NCBI GenBank assembly: GCA_016713225.1
Contig: JADJPO010000007.1
Coordinates: 1-64,000 of the forward strand
Length of the DNA stretch: 64,000 nucleotides
From: Kineosporiaceae bacterium
GTDB taxonomy: Bacteria; Actinomycetota; Actinomycetes; Actinomycetales; Kineosporiaceae
Reading direction: 5' to 3'
Shown here: piece by piece, positions 53,038 to 62,162 of the stretch
How the letters are laid out: every line of letters begins with the position of its first letter
Numbering within the stretch: the first letter of the stretch is position 1
Translations under genes and position numbers: made by a program
The notes under the pieces: generated by a model
Seen by the model: the letters and a program-made list of their open reading frames with translations, nothing else
What the model was told of the DNA's origin: nothing
The model's database searches: none

Positions 53038-54426
53038 ATGACCTTCGTGAACGCACCGGCCGCCATCGGGCGCTTCCGGCTCGAGCGGCGTCTGGGGGCC
53101 GGCGGGTTCGCCACCGTGTGGCTCGCCCGGGACGACGAACTCGACTCGTTGGTGGCCGTCAAGGTGCTGGCCGACAACTGGGCGGGCGAGGCGGACATCC
53201 GCCGCCGCTTCGTCGACGAGGCTCGGCTGCTGCGCCGGGTGGACAGCGACCACCTGGTGCGGGTCTACGACCTCGGTGAGCTCCCCGACGGGCGGCCCTG
53301 GTTCGTGATGACCTACGCGGACGGTGGCACCCTGGCCGAGCGGCTCGAACAGCACCCACCGCCCTGGTCGGCCGAGACCGTCGCCGACCTGGTCGATGCC
53401 GTCGCGGACGGGCTGACGGTGCTGCACCGGCACGGGATCGTGCACCGGGACGTGAAGCCACGCAACATCCTGCTCCGCAGCGCACCCGGCGCGGCGCAGG
53501 GCCGGGCAGGGTGGCCGGACGGCGGCCGCGCGGCCGACCGGGCGCTGCTCGGCGACCTGGGGATCGCCAAGGACCTGCAGTGGGCCTCGGGACTGACCAT
53601 GCCGGCCGGCTCGGACGGCTACATGCCCCCCGAACAGCGCACGTACTCGGCCGACATCGGCCCGCCCAGCGACGTCTACGCCCTGGCCATGACCGCCGGG
53701 CGGATGCTCGCCCTGAGCCCGCCGTGGCCGGCGACACCGCTCGGCCGGGTGCTGGCGGTGGCGACCCACCCCGATCCGAGCGAGCGGACGGCGACCGCCG
53801 CGGAGTTCGCGCGGGCGCTGCGCACCGCTCTGACGCCGTGGCTCCACCCTGCCGCTGCGCCGGCCGCGCCCGCCCCGCAGCGGGACGTCACGAGTCGGCT
53901 CCCAGCGACCCAGCGACCTCGGCGCCGATGGCGGTGGCGAGGCCGCGTCGTGGCCCTGGGGATCGCCCTGGCGCTCGCCGCGGGTGCTCGCCCGGCGTGG
54001 GCACTGGCCACCACCCGCCCGCTGAGCGCAGCCGACGACAAGGTGTCGGTGCGGGTCCCGCGCAGCTGGCAGGGCACCGCCGGGCTGACCTTTCCCGGTG
54101 CGGACGACGCCACCAGCGGCTCGCGCGCGGGGGGCGACGGCCGCGCGGTGGCGGTGGCGTTCGACGACAGCCATCACGAGCCGAACGAGGTGTACGACCT
54201 GCTCGGCGTGACCGGCTGCGGCGCGGCCACCCGGCGTCCGGTCGGCGTCGGCCCCTGGCAGGGGCAGACCTGGCGGTTCGAGAACTGTGCCGGAGGCACC
54301 ACCCTCGACGAGGTGGTGCTGGCCAACCCCGGGACCACGGAGTGGACCGTCTGGCTCGAGGTGCGCTCACGCGATGGCGATCCCGATCTCACGAAGGTGC
54401 TGGCCACGCTGCAGATCTCGCCGTGA
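53038..54426 (+). CDS. Membrane Ser/Thr protein kinase (PknB-like)
   Basis: 462 residues. The kinase domain spans about 10-265: GAGGFATVWLARDDE (Gly loop), VAVKVLAD (Lys), HGIVHRDVKPRNILL (catalytic loop), and GDLGIAKD, where DLG replaces DFG. SDGYMPPEQ and SDVYALAMTAGRML follow. A Pro/Arg linker leads to one membrane helix (VALGIALALAAGARPAWALA, about 304-323). The ~135-residue extracellular domain is unrelated to PASTA and probably senses a signal (VRVPRSWQGTAGL, CGAATRR...ENCAGG, possible disulfide). Divergent from the sigma factor, co-oriented with the lipoprotein. Confidence 0.9.
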   Translation: MTFVNAPAAIGRFRLERRLGAGGFATVWLARDDELDSLVAVKVLADNWAGEADIRRRFVDEARLLRRVDSDHLVRVYDLGELPDGRPWFVMTYADGGTLAERLEQHPPPWSAETVADLVDAVADGLTVLHRHGIVHRDVKPRNILLRSAPGAAQGRAGWPDGGRAADRALLGDLGIAKDLQWASGLTMPAGSDGYMPPEQRTYSADIGPPSDVYALAMTAGRMLALSPPWPATPLGRVLAVATHPDPSERTATAAEFARALRTALTPWLHPAAAPAAPAPQRDVTSRLPATQRPRRRWRWRGRVVALGIALALAAGARPAWALATTRPLSAADDKVSVRVPRSWQGTAGLTFPGADDATSGSRAGGDGRAVAVAFDDSHHEPNEVYDLLGVTGCGAATRRPVGVGPWQGQTWRFENCAGGTTLDEVVLANPGTTEWTVWLEVRSRDGDPDLTKVLATLQISP

Positions 54427-54495
54427 ACCGATCGGCTCCAGGGGCTCTCTCACCTGGCAACGAGCCATCACTCACCACCCACTCGGGAGTTCTCG

Positions 54496-54846
54496 ATGAA
54501 CCGCACCGCCCGCCTGATCGCCATCTCCGCCCTCGCGCTGACCTTGCCGCTGGGCTTGGCCGGGTGCAACGACGACAAGAAGAGCGTCACCTTCGGCACC
54601 TCCTCCTCGGGTGCGGGAGCCGGCGCCTCGACCACCGTCGCCCCGACCGGGGACACCAACGGCGGCGTCACCATCAAGGGCAACACCAGCGGCGATGTCA
54701 CGGTGACCGGTGAGGACGGTCAGGTGACGGTGAACGACAACGGCGTCACCGTGACGGGTGAGGACGGCAACGTCACGGTCGACGGCAACGGCGGCATCGT
54801 GGTGAGTGGGGTCCCGGGGGTTCCGGACGTCAGCCTCGGCCAGTGA
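54496..54846 (+). CDS. Small repeat-containing lipoprotein
   Basis: 116 residues. The signal (ARLIAISALALTLPLGLAGC) ends in a clear lipobox with Cys24. After a Ser/Gly/Ala/Thr linker, a short-period repeat appears: GDVTVTGEDGQVTV, NDNGVTVTGEDGNVTV, DGNGGIVVSG. The alternating hydrophobic pattern suggests a small beta-solenoid. It lies 69 bp after the kinase gene with GGGAG upstream. Function unknown; perhaps the kinase's extracytoplasmic partner. Confidence 0.75.
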   Translation: MNRTARLIAISALALTLPLGLAGCNDDKKSVTFGTSSSGAGAGASTTVAPTGDTNGGVTIKGNTSGDVTVTGEDGQVTVNDNGVTVTGEDGNVTVDGNGGIVVSGVPGVPDVSLGQ

Positions 54847-54882
54847 CCCGATCGATCCGCGATCACACGAGGGATCTCCGGG

Positions 54883-55272
54883 TCAGCCGCCACCGGCCAT
54901 GCTGACCGCCGCCAGCACCACGAGGCCGGCCGCGCCGATCCCGGCACACAGCAGGGCGGCCAGCCGGAGCCGGCGCCGGAGCCGCGGCGTCCAGGTGATG
55001 CGGTTGACCCGGGCCCAGGGCACGCGGGCGAGCAGCAACGACGGGTCCACGCCCGGGTCGGGATCGGCGACATGCGGTTCCGGGATCGGTGCACCGAACA
55101 CCTTCACCCGGGCCGGCGGCACCGGTGGACCGGGACGACGTCCCGCCGCGAAGGGTTGATGGACGGCGGGCGGCCGCGGGGGGGCCGCTCGCCGGATGTC
55201 GCGCAGGTCGATGGGGTCGGTGTCGACCGCCAAGTTGAAGCGTTCACCGAGCCGTGGAGACTGACGCCGCAC
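54883..55272 (-). CDS. Hypothetical protein with one C-terminal membrane helix
   Basis: 129 residues from GTG 55272. Pro/Arg-rich N-terminal two-thirds and one hydrophobic helix at the end (LAALLCAGIGAAGLVVLAAV), so it is probably tail-anchored. No family recognised. It converges on the lipoprotein gene (36-bp gap). Codon pattern supports coding, but the evidence is moderate. Confidence 0.5.
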   Translation of the reverse strand: MRRQSPRLGERFNLAVDTDPIDLRDIRRAAPPRPPAVHQPFAAGRRPGPPVPPARVKVFGAPIPEPHVADPDPGVDPSLLLARVPWARVNRITWTPRLRRRLRLAALLCAGIGAAGLVVLAAVSMAGGG

Positions 55273-55371
55273 ACCGTGAATCTACAGGATGCAGCTACTC
55301 TTCGTGGTCGATTGACTGCGTTGAGTATTCGTCAGTCCGGGTCGATGTCGATCGATCGCGGGCGGTGCGAC

Positions 55372-55878
55372 TCAGTGGCGGCGCTGTCGATGGGCGAGGC
55401 GTTCGACCACCGCGCCGACCCGGAACACCCCGGGCGGGACCTCCTCGCTCACCTGACGCTGACGGGGCAGGTAGGACATCGCCACCACGGCGGCCAGGAA
55501 GTCATCCTCGGTCTCGACGAGTTCGACCACTCCGGCGGCACCGAGCCGCCGGCTGAACAACTGCTGGTGATTGTCCACGTGCTCGCCCAGGGTGGGGTCG
55601 CGCGGCACCACGATCGGCCGATGGCCGTGACGACGCGCCTCGGTGATGGTCGCCGGGCCGCCGTGCGTCACGATCACGTCGCTGGTCTCGAACAGCTCCT
55701 GCAACCGGTCGTGGTCACAGAAGTCGAACCCGATCCCGACACGTGGCGCCCGGGTGCGGCCGTGCTGCACCTGCACCTCCCAGTCGTCCACCCGGCCGGC
55801 CCAGTTCTCGGCCCAGGTGATCAACCGTTCGAACGGGTGATGGTCGGTACCGACCGTGACGAACATCCGCCGGGTCAC
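55372..55878 (-). CDS. Glycosyltransferase subunit, Alg13/EpsF-type (GT28 C-terminal domain)
   Basis: 168 residues matching the donor-binding half of a split GT28-like enzyme: MFVTVGTDHHPFERLITW at the start and the nucleotide-sugar motif VIVTHGGPATITEARRHGHR, then PIVVPRDPTLGEHVDNHQ. GTG 55878 overlaps the stop of the upstream Alg14-like gene (GTGA); ATG 55866 is an alternative. The two proteins probably form one glycosyltransferase acting early on a lipid-linked sugar. Confidence 0.85.
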   Translation of the reverse strand: MTRRMFVTVGTDHHPFERLITWAENWAGRVDDWEVQVQHGRTRAPRVGIGFDFCDHDRLQELFETSDVIVTHGGPATITEARRHGHRPIVVPRDPTLGEHVDNHQQLFSRRLGAAGVVELVETEDDFLAAVVAMSYLPRQRQVSEEVPPGVFRVGAVVERLAHRQRRH

Positions 55879-56336
55879 AGCACACACCCCACGACGTCGG
55901 CGTCCCGGTAGAGCTCGCGCTGCTCCTCCCACTGCACGAGCATCGCGTCGGTGAAGGGCCGGCAGAGCCGCCCGGTCAGCGTCGGAGAGTCCATCCGGTC
56001 GTACACCTCCAGATACACGGTGGGCACCCGCAACAGCTTGGCCACCAGGAAGAACGGCACCGCGACCCCCGCCCCGGTCGAGATCACCACGTCCGGACGG
56101 CGTCCGCGCAGTTCACGCCAGGCCAGGGCGACGTTGCGCACCAGGTTCACGATGTTGCGCGTGGTCGGGTGGTAGGCCCAGACCACGTCCTCCCCGCGCA
56201 GCACACTCACCGCATCCGGGGTGTCGAAACACACCCAGCGCCGATGGTGCTCGCGACTCCACGGGTCCAGTGCGGTGAGCTGCGCCAGGTGGCCACCGCT
56301 CGAACACACCAGCAGTACGTCCAACTGCCTTCCCAC
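55875..56336 (-). CDS. Glycosyltransferase subunit, Alg14/EpsE-type membrane-anchoring partner
   Basis: 153 residues: LDVLLVCSSGGHLAQLTAL (GGH loop), VISTGAGVAVPFFLVAKLL and VPTVYLEVYDRMDSPTLTG. This is the acceptor-binding/anchoring half of the Alg13/Alg14-type pair. It overlaps its partner by four bases. It belongs functionally with the polysaccharide genes 6-13 kb to the left, although another operon lies between. Confidence 0.85.
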   Translation of the reverse strand: MGRQLDVLLVCSSGGHLAQLTALDPWSREHHRRWVCFDTPDAVSVLRGEDVVWAYHPTTRNIVNLVRNVALAWRELRGRRPDVVISTGAGVAVPFFLVAKLLRVPTVYLEVYDRMDSPTLTGRLCRPFTDAMLVQWEEQRELYRDADVVGCVL

Positions 56337-56444
56337 GTCACACCCCTTCGCCCCACGCTCGTCACGTCGGCGGGTTCGTCACGGTGACCGCCCGATGGTG
56401 GTCCCTGCAGGGGTGATCGGCCGAAACCCGGCGAAGCCTTAGCC

Positions 56445-56477
56445 CATCCGAGTGCCGCTGCGGGTACCGCTCGGATG
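56445..56477 (-). terminator. Hairpin downstream of the secreted Ig-like protein gene
   Basis: CATCCGAG (56445-56452) pairs with CTCGGATG (56470-56477), 8-bp stem with a 17-base loop that can pair partly inside. It begins about 28 bases after the stop at 56506 on the leftward transcript. Confidence 0.5.
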
Positions 56478-56505
56478 CCGGGGTGCGAGGCGCCCGGTCC
56501 AGCGC

Positions 56506-57685
56506 TCAGACGCCGGTCAGCGCGAACGAGCGGCTCGTAGCCCCCGCGCAGGCGCCCGACCCGTCGCCCGCGCCCGACGTGCCGGGATAGCGCGCCCGTA
56601 ACACCCAGCGCTCTGCTCTCGCCGGCACCATGGCTTGCCATCGGCCGTTGAGCCGGGTCGTCGTCCGGACGAGGGGTCGCCACGCCGTCCGGCCGACCAG
56701 ATACTCCACCAGAACCGGGTGCCGATCCGTCACCGACCAGCACCGGCCGGCGTCGAAGAACCGGCCGCTGACCTGCGGCCGCGATCCCGTGGCCACCACG
56801 GCAGCGGACGGCGTCACGCTCACCGCCGGAGCGGTCACCGGCTGGGGGCCGCGGCTGAGCACGAGCGAGACCCGCTGGGTACCGAACCAGGTGGCCGGCA
56901 CCGGGGTGGTCCACACCTGCAGGCTCGAGAACAGGGGACACCCCGAGCGTGTACCGGTAGTACCCCGCGTCGTCCGTGATCACGACGGTCGAGGTGTACC
57001 CACCGTCGATGCCGCACCCGGTGTCGCGGCACCAGTCGAGCCGTCGCCGCGCCAGGGGTGCGCCGGTCTCGCCGTTGACCAGGCGTCCCTGCACCCGCAC
57101 CGTCGAGGCGTTCCACGGCACGGGGTTCGGGCGGTAGCCCATCGACAGCGCGGGCAACTCGGTACCGGTCACCGTGAAGGCTCCCCCGTGTCCCACGGTG
57201 TCAGGATCGACGCTCTCGGAGGTGACGTCGTCCGGGCTGCAGGCGAAGACCGTCGCGACCCGCCAGGTGCCGACCCAGGTCGAGGGCACGGCGATCTGCG
57301 CCGTCCAGCTGCCGTCGGTACCGCTCCCGGAGGTGAGGTTCAGGGCATGGGCGGTCCGCGCCGGCACGAGCGAGCCGACCCTCGGGTCGGCGGGGGTGGT
57401 GCGGGTCAGCATGATGAACGCCCCGGCGCTGCCGGGCTGCCCACCGTCGTTCAGCGTGCAGGACGGCGACAGCGCGACGGCGCTCGTCAGCCGGATCGAC
57501 ACCGTCACCGTGGCCGGGGTGAGGCCGGACGCCGCGACCGTTGTGGCGCTGACACTCAGCGAGGCGATCGTCGGCACCGTTCCCGCGGCGGCCGCCGGTG
57601 TTGCCGAGCCGACCGCCACCGGCACGGCGCACGCCAGCAGCAGGCCCGCGCCGGCGAGCGCCACCTTCATGGTCACTTTCCGCAT
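56506..57685 (-). CDS. Secreted protein with Ig-like/beta-sandwich repeats, one frameshift
   Basis: The signal peptide (MKVALAGAGLLLACAVPVAV...ATPAAAA) is followed by beta-rich, Thr/Val-rich sequence with SVSATTVAASGLTPATVTVS and a later SMGYRPNPVPWNASTVRVQG, RLVNGETGAPLARRR unit, typical of bacterial Ig-like/carboxypeptidase-regulatory-like modules. The frame breaks near 56942 in a TCCCC run; the neighbouring frame continues LQVWTTPVPATWFGTQRVS to a stop at 56506. Repaired length is about 393 residues. ATG 57685 has GGTGAG upstream; 57697 and 57670 are possible. Role unknown, probably wall or matrix. Confidence 0.65.
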
Positions 57686-57720
57686 CCGAGCACTCACCCG
57701 GCCACGATAGACCCGCGCGC

Positions 57721-59046
57721 TCAGCCGTCCAGGATCATCCCGGCGGCGACGGTGACGTTGGTGGCCTCGTCGATCAGCACGAAGCCGCCGGTGTGCCGGT
57801 TGCGGCGGTACGGGTCGGCGAACAACGGGCCGGTGGTGCGCAGCACGATGCGGCCGATCTCGTTGAGCCCCAACGAGGGCGTGCCCTCGTGGCGGTGCAA
57901 CGTGTTGATGTCGAGGGTGTAGCGCAACTGCTTGACCATGGCGCGCACCGATTTGGTGGTGTGCTTGAGGGCCAGCTTCTGCCCCGGCTGCAACGGCTTG
58001 TCGCTCATCCAGCAGACCATCGCGTCGACGTCCTGGGTGACCATCGGGGCGTTGTTCGGCCGGCAGATCATGTCGCCGCGGCTGATGTCGATCTCATCGG
58101 CCAGCCGGATGGTGACGGCCATCGGCGGGTAGGCCTCGTCGACCGGCCCGTCCATGGTCTCGATCGAGGCGATGGTGCTGCCGAAACCCGATGGCAGCAC
58201 GACGATCTCATCGCCCGGCTTGAACACGCCCGACGCCACGGTGCCGGCATAGCCGCGATAGTCGTGGATGTTCGACGACTGCGGCCGGATCACGTACTGC
58301 ACCGGGAACCGGGCATCGATCAGGTTGCGGTCGCTGGAGACGTGAACGTTCTCGAGGTGGTGCAAGAGCGACGGCCCGTCGTACCAGTCCATGTTCGACG
58401 ACCGGGTGACGATGTTGTCGCCCACCAGGGCCGAGATCGGGATCGCGGTCAGGTCGGGCACGTCGAGCTTGGCGGCGAAGTTCACGAACTCGTCGTGGAT
58501 GTCGTCGAACACGTCCTGGGAGTAGTCGACCAGGTCCATCTTGTTCACCGCGAGCACCAGGTGCGGCACCCGGAGCAGGGTCGCGATGAACGCGTGCCGA
58601 CGACTCTGCTCGACCAGACCCTTGCGGGCGTCGACCAGGATGATCGCCAGGTCCGCGGTCGAGGCCCCGGTGACCATGTTGCGGGTGTACTGGATGTGGC
58701 CGGGGGTGTCGGCGATGATGAACTTGCGCCGCGGCGTGGCGAAGTACCGGTACGCCACGTCGATCGTGATGCCCTGCTCCCGCTCGGCCCGCAGGCCGTC
58801 GGTCAGCAGGGCCAGGTTGACGTACTCGTCGCCCATCCGCGCGCTGGCCTGCTCCACGGCGTCCAACTGATCGGCGAAGATCGACTTGGAGTCGAACAAC
58901 AGCCGCCCGATCAGGGTCGACTTGCCGTCGTCCACCGACCCGGCGGTGGCGAACCGCAACAGGTCCATGCCACGCGGCTTGCGACGGCGCTCGCCGGCCG
59001 CCGGATTCCACGGCTGGCCGGTGTTCTCCTGCATCGAGGCGCCCAT
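57721..59046 (-). CDS. cysN: Sulfate adenylyltransferase large subunit CysN
   Basis: GTPase subunit of ATP sulfurylase, driving APS formation. 441 residues: AGSVDDGKSTLIGRLLFDS (G1), EQGITIDVAYRYF (G2), ADTPGHIQYTRNM (G3) and AVNKMDLVDYS (G4), then the EF-Tu-like barrels. No fused APS kinase domain. The ATG at 59046 shares a base with the cysD stop (TGATG). A separate APS kinase is encoded at 13913-15118. Confidence 0.96.
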   Translation of the reverse strand: MGASMQENTGQPWNPAAGERRRKPRGMDLLRFATAGSVDDGKSTLIGRLLFDSKSIFADQLDAVEQASARMGDEYVNLALLTDGLRAEREQGITIDVAYRYFATPRRKFIIADTPGHIQYTRNMVTGASTADLAIILVDARKGLVEQSRRHAFIATLLRVPHLVLAVNKMDLVDYSQDVFDDIHDEFVNFAAKLDVPDLTAIPISALVGDNIVTRSSNMDWYDGPSLLHHLENVHVSSDRNLIDARFPVQYVIRPQSSNIHDYRGYAGTVASGVFKPGDEIVVLPSGFGSTIASIETMDGPVDEAYPPMAVTIRLADEIDISRGDMICRPNNAPMVTQDVDAMVCWMSDKPLQPGQKLALKHTTKSVRAMVKQLRYTLDINTLHRHEGTPSLGLNEIGRIVLRTTGPLFADPYRRNRHTGGFVLIDEATNVTVAAGMILDG

Positions 59047-59969
59047 CAGAAGTACCCCTCCCGCTTGCGATCCTCCATGGCGGCCTCACTGAACTTGTCA
59101 TCGCCCCGGGTGGCGCCGCGCTCGGTGATCCGGGTCGCCGCCACCTCCTCGATGATCTTCTCGACGGTGTCGGCCTCGCTGAGCACCGCCGCGGTCAACG
59201 AGGCATCGCCCACCGTGCGGTAGCGCACTCGAGCGGTGAACAGCTCCTCGCCGTCCCGGGGGCGGCAGTACTCGTGGTTGGCGTACAACATCCCGCCGCG
59301 GTCGAACACCTCACGCTCGTGCGCGAAGTAGATGCTCGGCAGTTCGATCTGCTCACGCTGCACGTACTGCCAGATGTCCAGCTCGGTCCAGTTCGACAGC
59401 GGGAACACCCGGATCGACTCCCCCAGGTGAATCCGGCCGTTGTAGATCGACCACAACTCGGGGCGCTGGTTCTTCGGGTCCCACTGACCGAACTCGTCAC
59501 GGAAGGAGAACACCCGCTCCTTGGCACGGGCCTTGTCCTCGTCGCGACGAGCGCCACCGAACGCGGCGGTGAACCCGTGCTTCTCGAGCGTCTCGAGCAG
59601 CACCGGGGTCTGCAGCCGGTTGCGGGTGCCGTCGGGCAGCTCGTGCACCGCACCCGAGGCGATCGCCTCCGGCACGCTGCCCACGAGCAGCTGGACGCCG
59701 AGTTCGCCCGCCCGGCGGTCGCGGTAGGCCAGCACCTCGTCGAAGTTGTGCCCGGTGTCGACGTGCAAGACCGGGAACGGGATCCGCGCCGGCCAGAAGG
59801 CCTTCTCGGCCAGGCGCAACATCACGATCGAGTCCTTGCCGCCGGAGAAGAGCAGCACGGGGCGCTCCAACTCGGCCGCGACCTCGCGGAAGATGTGGAT
59901 CGACTCTGCCTCGAGCGTCGACAGCTCGGAGAGCCGGTACTCGTGCTGGCTCCTGCTCAGCTCACTCAC
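59046..59969 (-). CDS. cysD: Sulfate adenylyltransferase small subunit CysD
   Basis: PP-loop ATP pyrophosphatase, 307 residues: RPVLLFSGGKDSIVMLRLA, PVLHVDTGHNFDEVLAYRD and AFGGARRDEDKARAKERVFS. Forms APS from ATP and sulfate with CysN. ATG 59969; 59 bp downstream of cysQ, so the order is cysQ-cysD-cysN. It could serve assimilation, but no sulfite reductase or PAPS reductase gene is seen in the window. Confidence 0.96.
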   Translation of the reverse strand: MSELSRSQHEYRLSELSTLEAESIHIFREVAAELERPVLLFSGGKDSIVMLRLAEKAFWPARIPFPVLHVDTGHNFDEVLAYRDRRAGELGVQLLVGSVPEAIASGAVHELPDGTRNRLQTPVLLETLEKHGFTAAFGGARRDEDKARAKERVFSFRDEFGQWDPKNQRPELWSIYNGRIHLGESIRVFPLSNWTELDIWQYVQREQIELPSIYFAHEREVFDRGGMLYANHEYCRPRDGEELFTARVRYRTVGDASLTAAVLSEADTVEKIIEEVAATRITERGATRGDDKFSEAAMEDRKREGYF

Positions 59970-60028
59970 CTCGTCCAGGGCGTGCGGTCACGGCGCACCT
60001 CATGGGTCAGTAGTCGGCGTGACACGGC

Positions 60029-60868
60029 TCAGCCCTGAGCCAGTGCCGCGGTAGCGCTCACAATCGTGTCGGCCAGTTCGGGACGACACACCACCAAATC
60101 GGGCAATCTCGGGTCGGCTTGGTTGTAGACCAGGGGCGATCCATCGATCCGGCTGGTGTGCAGACCAGCGGCCCGGGCCACGGCCACCGGCGCCGCCGAG
60201 TCCCACTCGAACTGACCGCCGGCGTGGACGTAGGCGTCGGTCTCACCGCGCCAGACCGAGGCACACTTGACCCCGGCCGAGCCCATCGGCACCAGGACGG
60301 CGCCCAGTCGGGTGGCGAGCTCGGCCACGAACGCCGGGGGTCGGGTGCGGCTGACGGCCAGGCGCAGCGGACCCGGCTCGCGCACGGGGGGCTCCGGTGG
60401 TGAGGCCGTGCAGTAACAGATGCCGTCGGCGGGCATGGCCACCGCGCCGGCCACCAGGTCGCCCCCGGCCCACAACGCCACGTGAACGGCCCAGTCGATC
60501 CGACCGGGTTCGGAGAACTCGCGCGTTCCGTCCAGCGGGTCGATGATCCAGACCCGGGACGCCGTGAGCCGGGCCGGGTCGTCCGGCGCCTCCTCCGACA
60601 GCACCGCGTCGTCCGGGCGGTCGTCGTCCAACCGGCGGGCGAGCACGGCCTGCGACCCGGCGTCCCCGGCGGCTTTGAGGCCGTCGCCGGTGAAACCCCC
60701 GCGACGGATCTGCATGAGCACCTCGCCGGCCTCGACGGCCAGGCTGCGGGCCAGCTCGCCGTCGCCGGCCCACAGCGCGTCGGCGCCGCCGGGGGTGTGG
60801 GCGTCGCGGTGAGCGGTGGAATGTGATGTGTCGGAGGTGCCGGTGGTGGTCGCCCGGGTTCGGGACAC
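60029..60868 (-). CDS. cysQ: 3'(2'),5'-bisphosphate nucleotidase CysQ (inositol-phosphatase fold)
   Basis: Hydrolyses PAP (the by-product of PAPS-dependent sulfation) to AMP, relieving inhibition. 279 residues: VLSEEAPDD (metal Glu), WIIDPLDGTREFSEPGRIDW (metal Asp pair) and QFEWDSAAPVAVARAAG (second Asp). Start ATG 60868. It is the first gene of cysQ-cysD-cysN. Together with the sulfotransferase it completes a PAPS cycle. Confidence 0.9.
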   Translation of the reverse strand: MSRTRATTTGTSDTSHSTAHRDAHTPGGADALWAGDGELARSLAVEAGEVLMQIRRGGFTGDGLKAAGDAGSQAVLARRLDDDRPDDAVLSEEAPDDPARLTASRVWIIDPLDGTREFSEPGRIDWAVHVALWAGGDLVAGAVAMPADGICYCTASPPEPPVREPGPLRLAVSRTRPPAFVAELATRLGAVLVPMGSAGVKCASVWRGETDAYVHAGGQFEWDSAAPVAVARAAGLHTSRIDGSPLVYNQADPRLPDLVVCRPELADTIVSATAALAQG

Positions 60869-60996
60869 GGAGCATCCTTATTTCTGGTCGAACAGATTGT
60901 CGAACTCACAGAGCAGGGGTACGGGAGCGACGGTGCTCCAGCGCACGAAAGTGCTCCCTACGACGGTACCGCAGCACTCGGAACAGGATGTGAGCG

Positions 60997-61959
60997 CTAC
61001 GTCGCACGGCGCCGCATCAGACCCTGATGGCCCAGTCTCACCCCCACCTGCACCAGCGGGGTGCCGACGATCTCACGCACCCAGGGGCTCCACGAGGCGC
61101 TGGTGGTCTCCCGCACGGCCAGCAGGTCGATGCCCCGCTCGGCGAGCACGTCGTGCAGCCGGCGGCTGCCGCTGCCCGACACGTCGGGGTCACTGCTGAG
61201 CGCCACGCCGTCCACACCCAGCTCGGCGGCCATGCTGACCAAAGCGTCGATCTCGGCGTCGTCCATCACGATGGGCACTCCGAAGGACGGCGTGTGCGGG
61301 TAGCCGTCGAAGGGCAGTGCCACGCCAACCACCACCAAACCCCGATCGGGCGCGGCGTCCAGCAGCTCGATCAGCCGCGTGGTGGGCTCGGGGTGACCGA
61401 TCACCAGCAGGCGTGCCAGGCCGCGACCCCGGCGCCGCTCGGCCTGCAGGCGGCTCTGCGCCAGCCAACGCAGCACCCCGGATCCGGCCACCAATCCCAG
61501 ACCCGCCAGCGGCGGCAGCAGCCGGGGAAGGTCGGCGCCCACCAGGAAGGCCAGGCCGGCGGCTCCGACCACCAGCACCACCCCCGCCACGACCACCTCC
61601 CGGGGGGAGTCACGGTGAGGATCGCCGAGCTGGACGCGGTAGCCACCGCGCCCGGCGAGCAGGACCAGCCACACCGCGGGCAGCAGCATCGCCAACCCGA
61701 CACCGGCCAGGTCGAGACCACCCTCACGAGCGGTGACGGTGGCCAGACCCACGGCGGTGAGCAGGGCGGCGAGCGCATCCCCGATCAACACCGCCCGGTG
61801 GTGGCCACAGGCCGGCGCGGATCGGCGCTGTTCGGCATCGGTGATCAGATCGGGGCGGGGCAGCAGGATCAGCCGGTGGCGCACCCGCGGGCGGTCGACG
61901 GGCAGTCGACACCGGGCGTCGTCCCGGGCGGGATCCGCCCGACGTAGGTCGATCGACAT
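60997..61959 (-). CDS. Polyprenyl glycosylphosphotransferase-like protein, catalytic domain missing
   Basis: 320 residues. Four hydrophobic helices (AVLIGDALAALLTAVGLAT, GVGLAMLLPAVWLVLLAGR, EVVVAGVVLVVGAAGLAFLV, LLPPLAGLGLVAGSGVLRWL), then a Rossmann-like domain (ARLLVIGHPEPTTRLIELL, GVDGVALSSDPDVSGSGSRR, WVREIVGTPLVQVGVRLGHQ). This matches the N-terminal two-thirds of WbaP/CpsE-type enzymes. The sugar-transferase domain that follows in relatives is absent; the protein ends ~10 residues after the junction. It may be regulatory or a relic. Confidence 0.8.
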   Translation of the reverse strand: MSIDLRRADPARDDARCRLPVDRPRVRHRLILLPRPDLITDAEQRRSAPACGHHRAVLIGDALAALLTAVGLATVTAREGGLDLAGVGLAMLLPAVWLVLLAGRGGYRVQLGDPHRDSPREVVVAGVVLVVGAAGLAFLVGADLPRLLPPLAGLGLVAGSGVLRWLAQSRLQAERRRGRGLARLLVIGHPEPTTRLIELLDAAPDRGLVVVGVALPFDGYPHTPSFGVPIVMDDAEIDALVSMAAELGVDGVALSSDPDVSGSGSRRLHDVLAERGIDLLAVRETTSASWSPWVREIVGTPLVQVGVRLGHQGLMRRRAT

Positions 61960-62162
61960 GGTTCGGCTGCTCCCCGGTGCCTGGTCCGTGCGTCGTGATC
62001 TGCAGGACTATCAGGCGACTCGCTGCCTGTGGCACTCCGCCACGGCGCGTCCGGCAGAGCTGGGACCCAAACCGGCCGAACAGCGGAGGTGCGGTCGCAG
62101 GACACCGGACCTGCGGCTGACCCGAACGGCTGATGCGCGCGCACGCGCCGGCGAACCGGGCG

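Noticed and set aside
57598..59223. 541-residue plus-strand frame opposite cysN
   Set aside because: Antisense shadow of cysN, which shows all GTPase motifs in frame.
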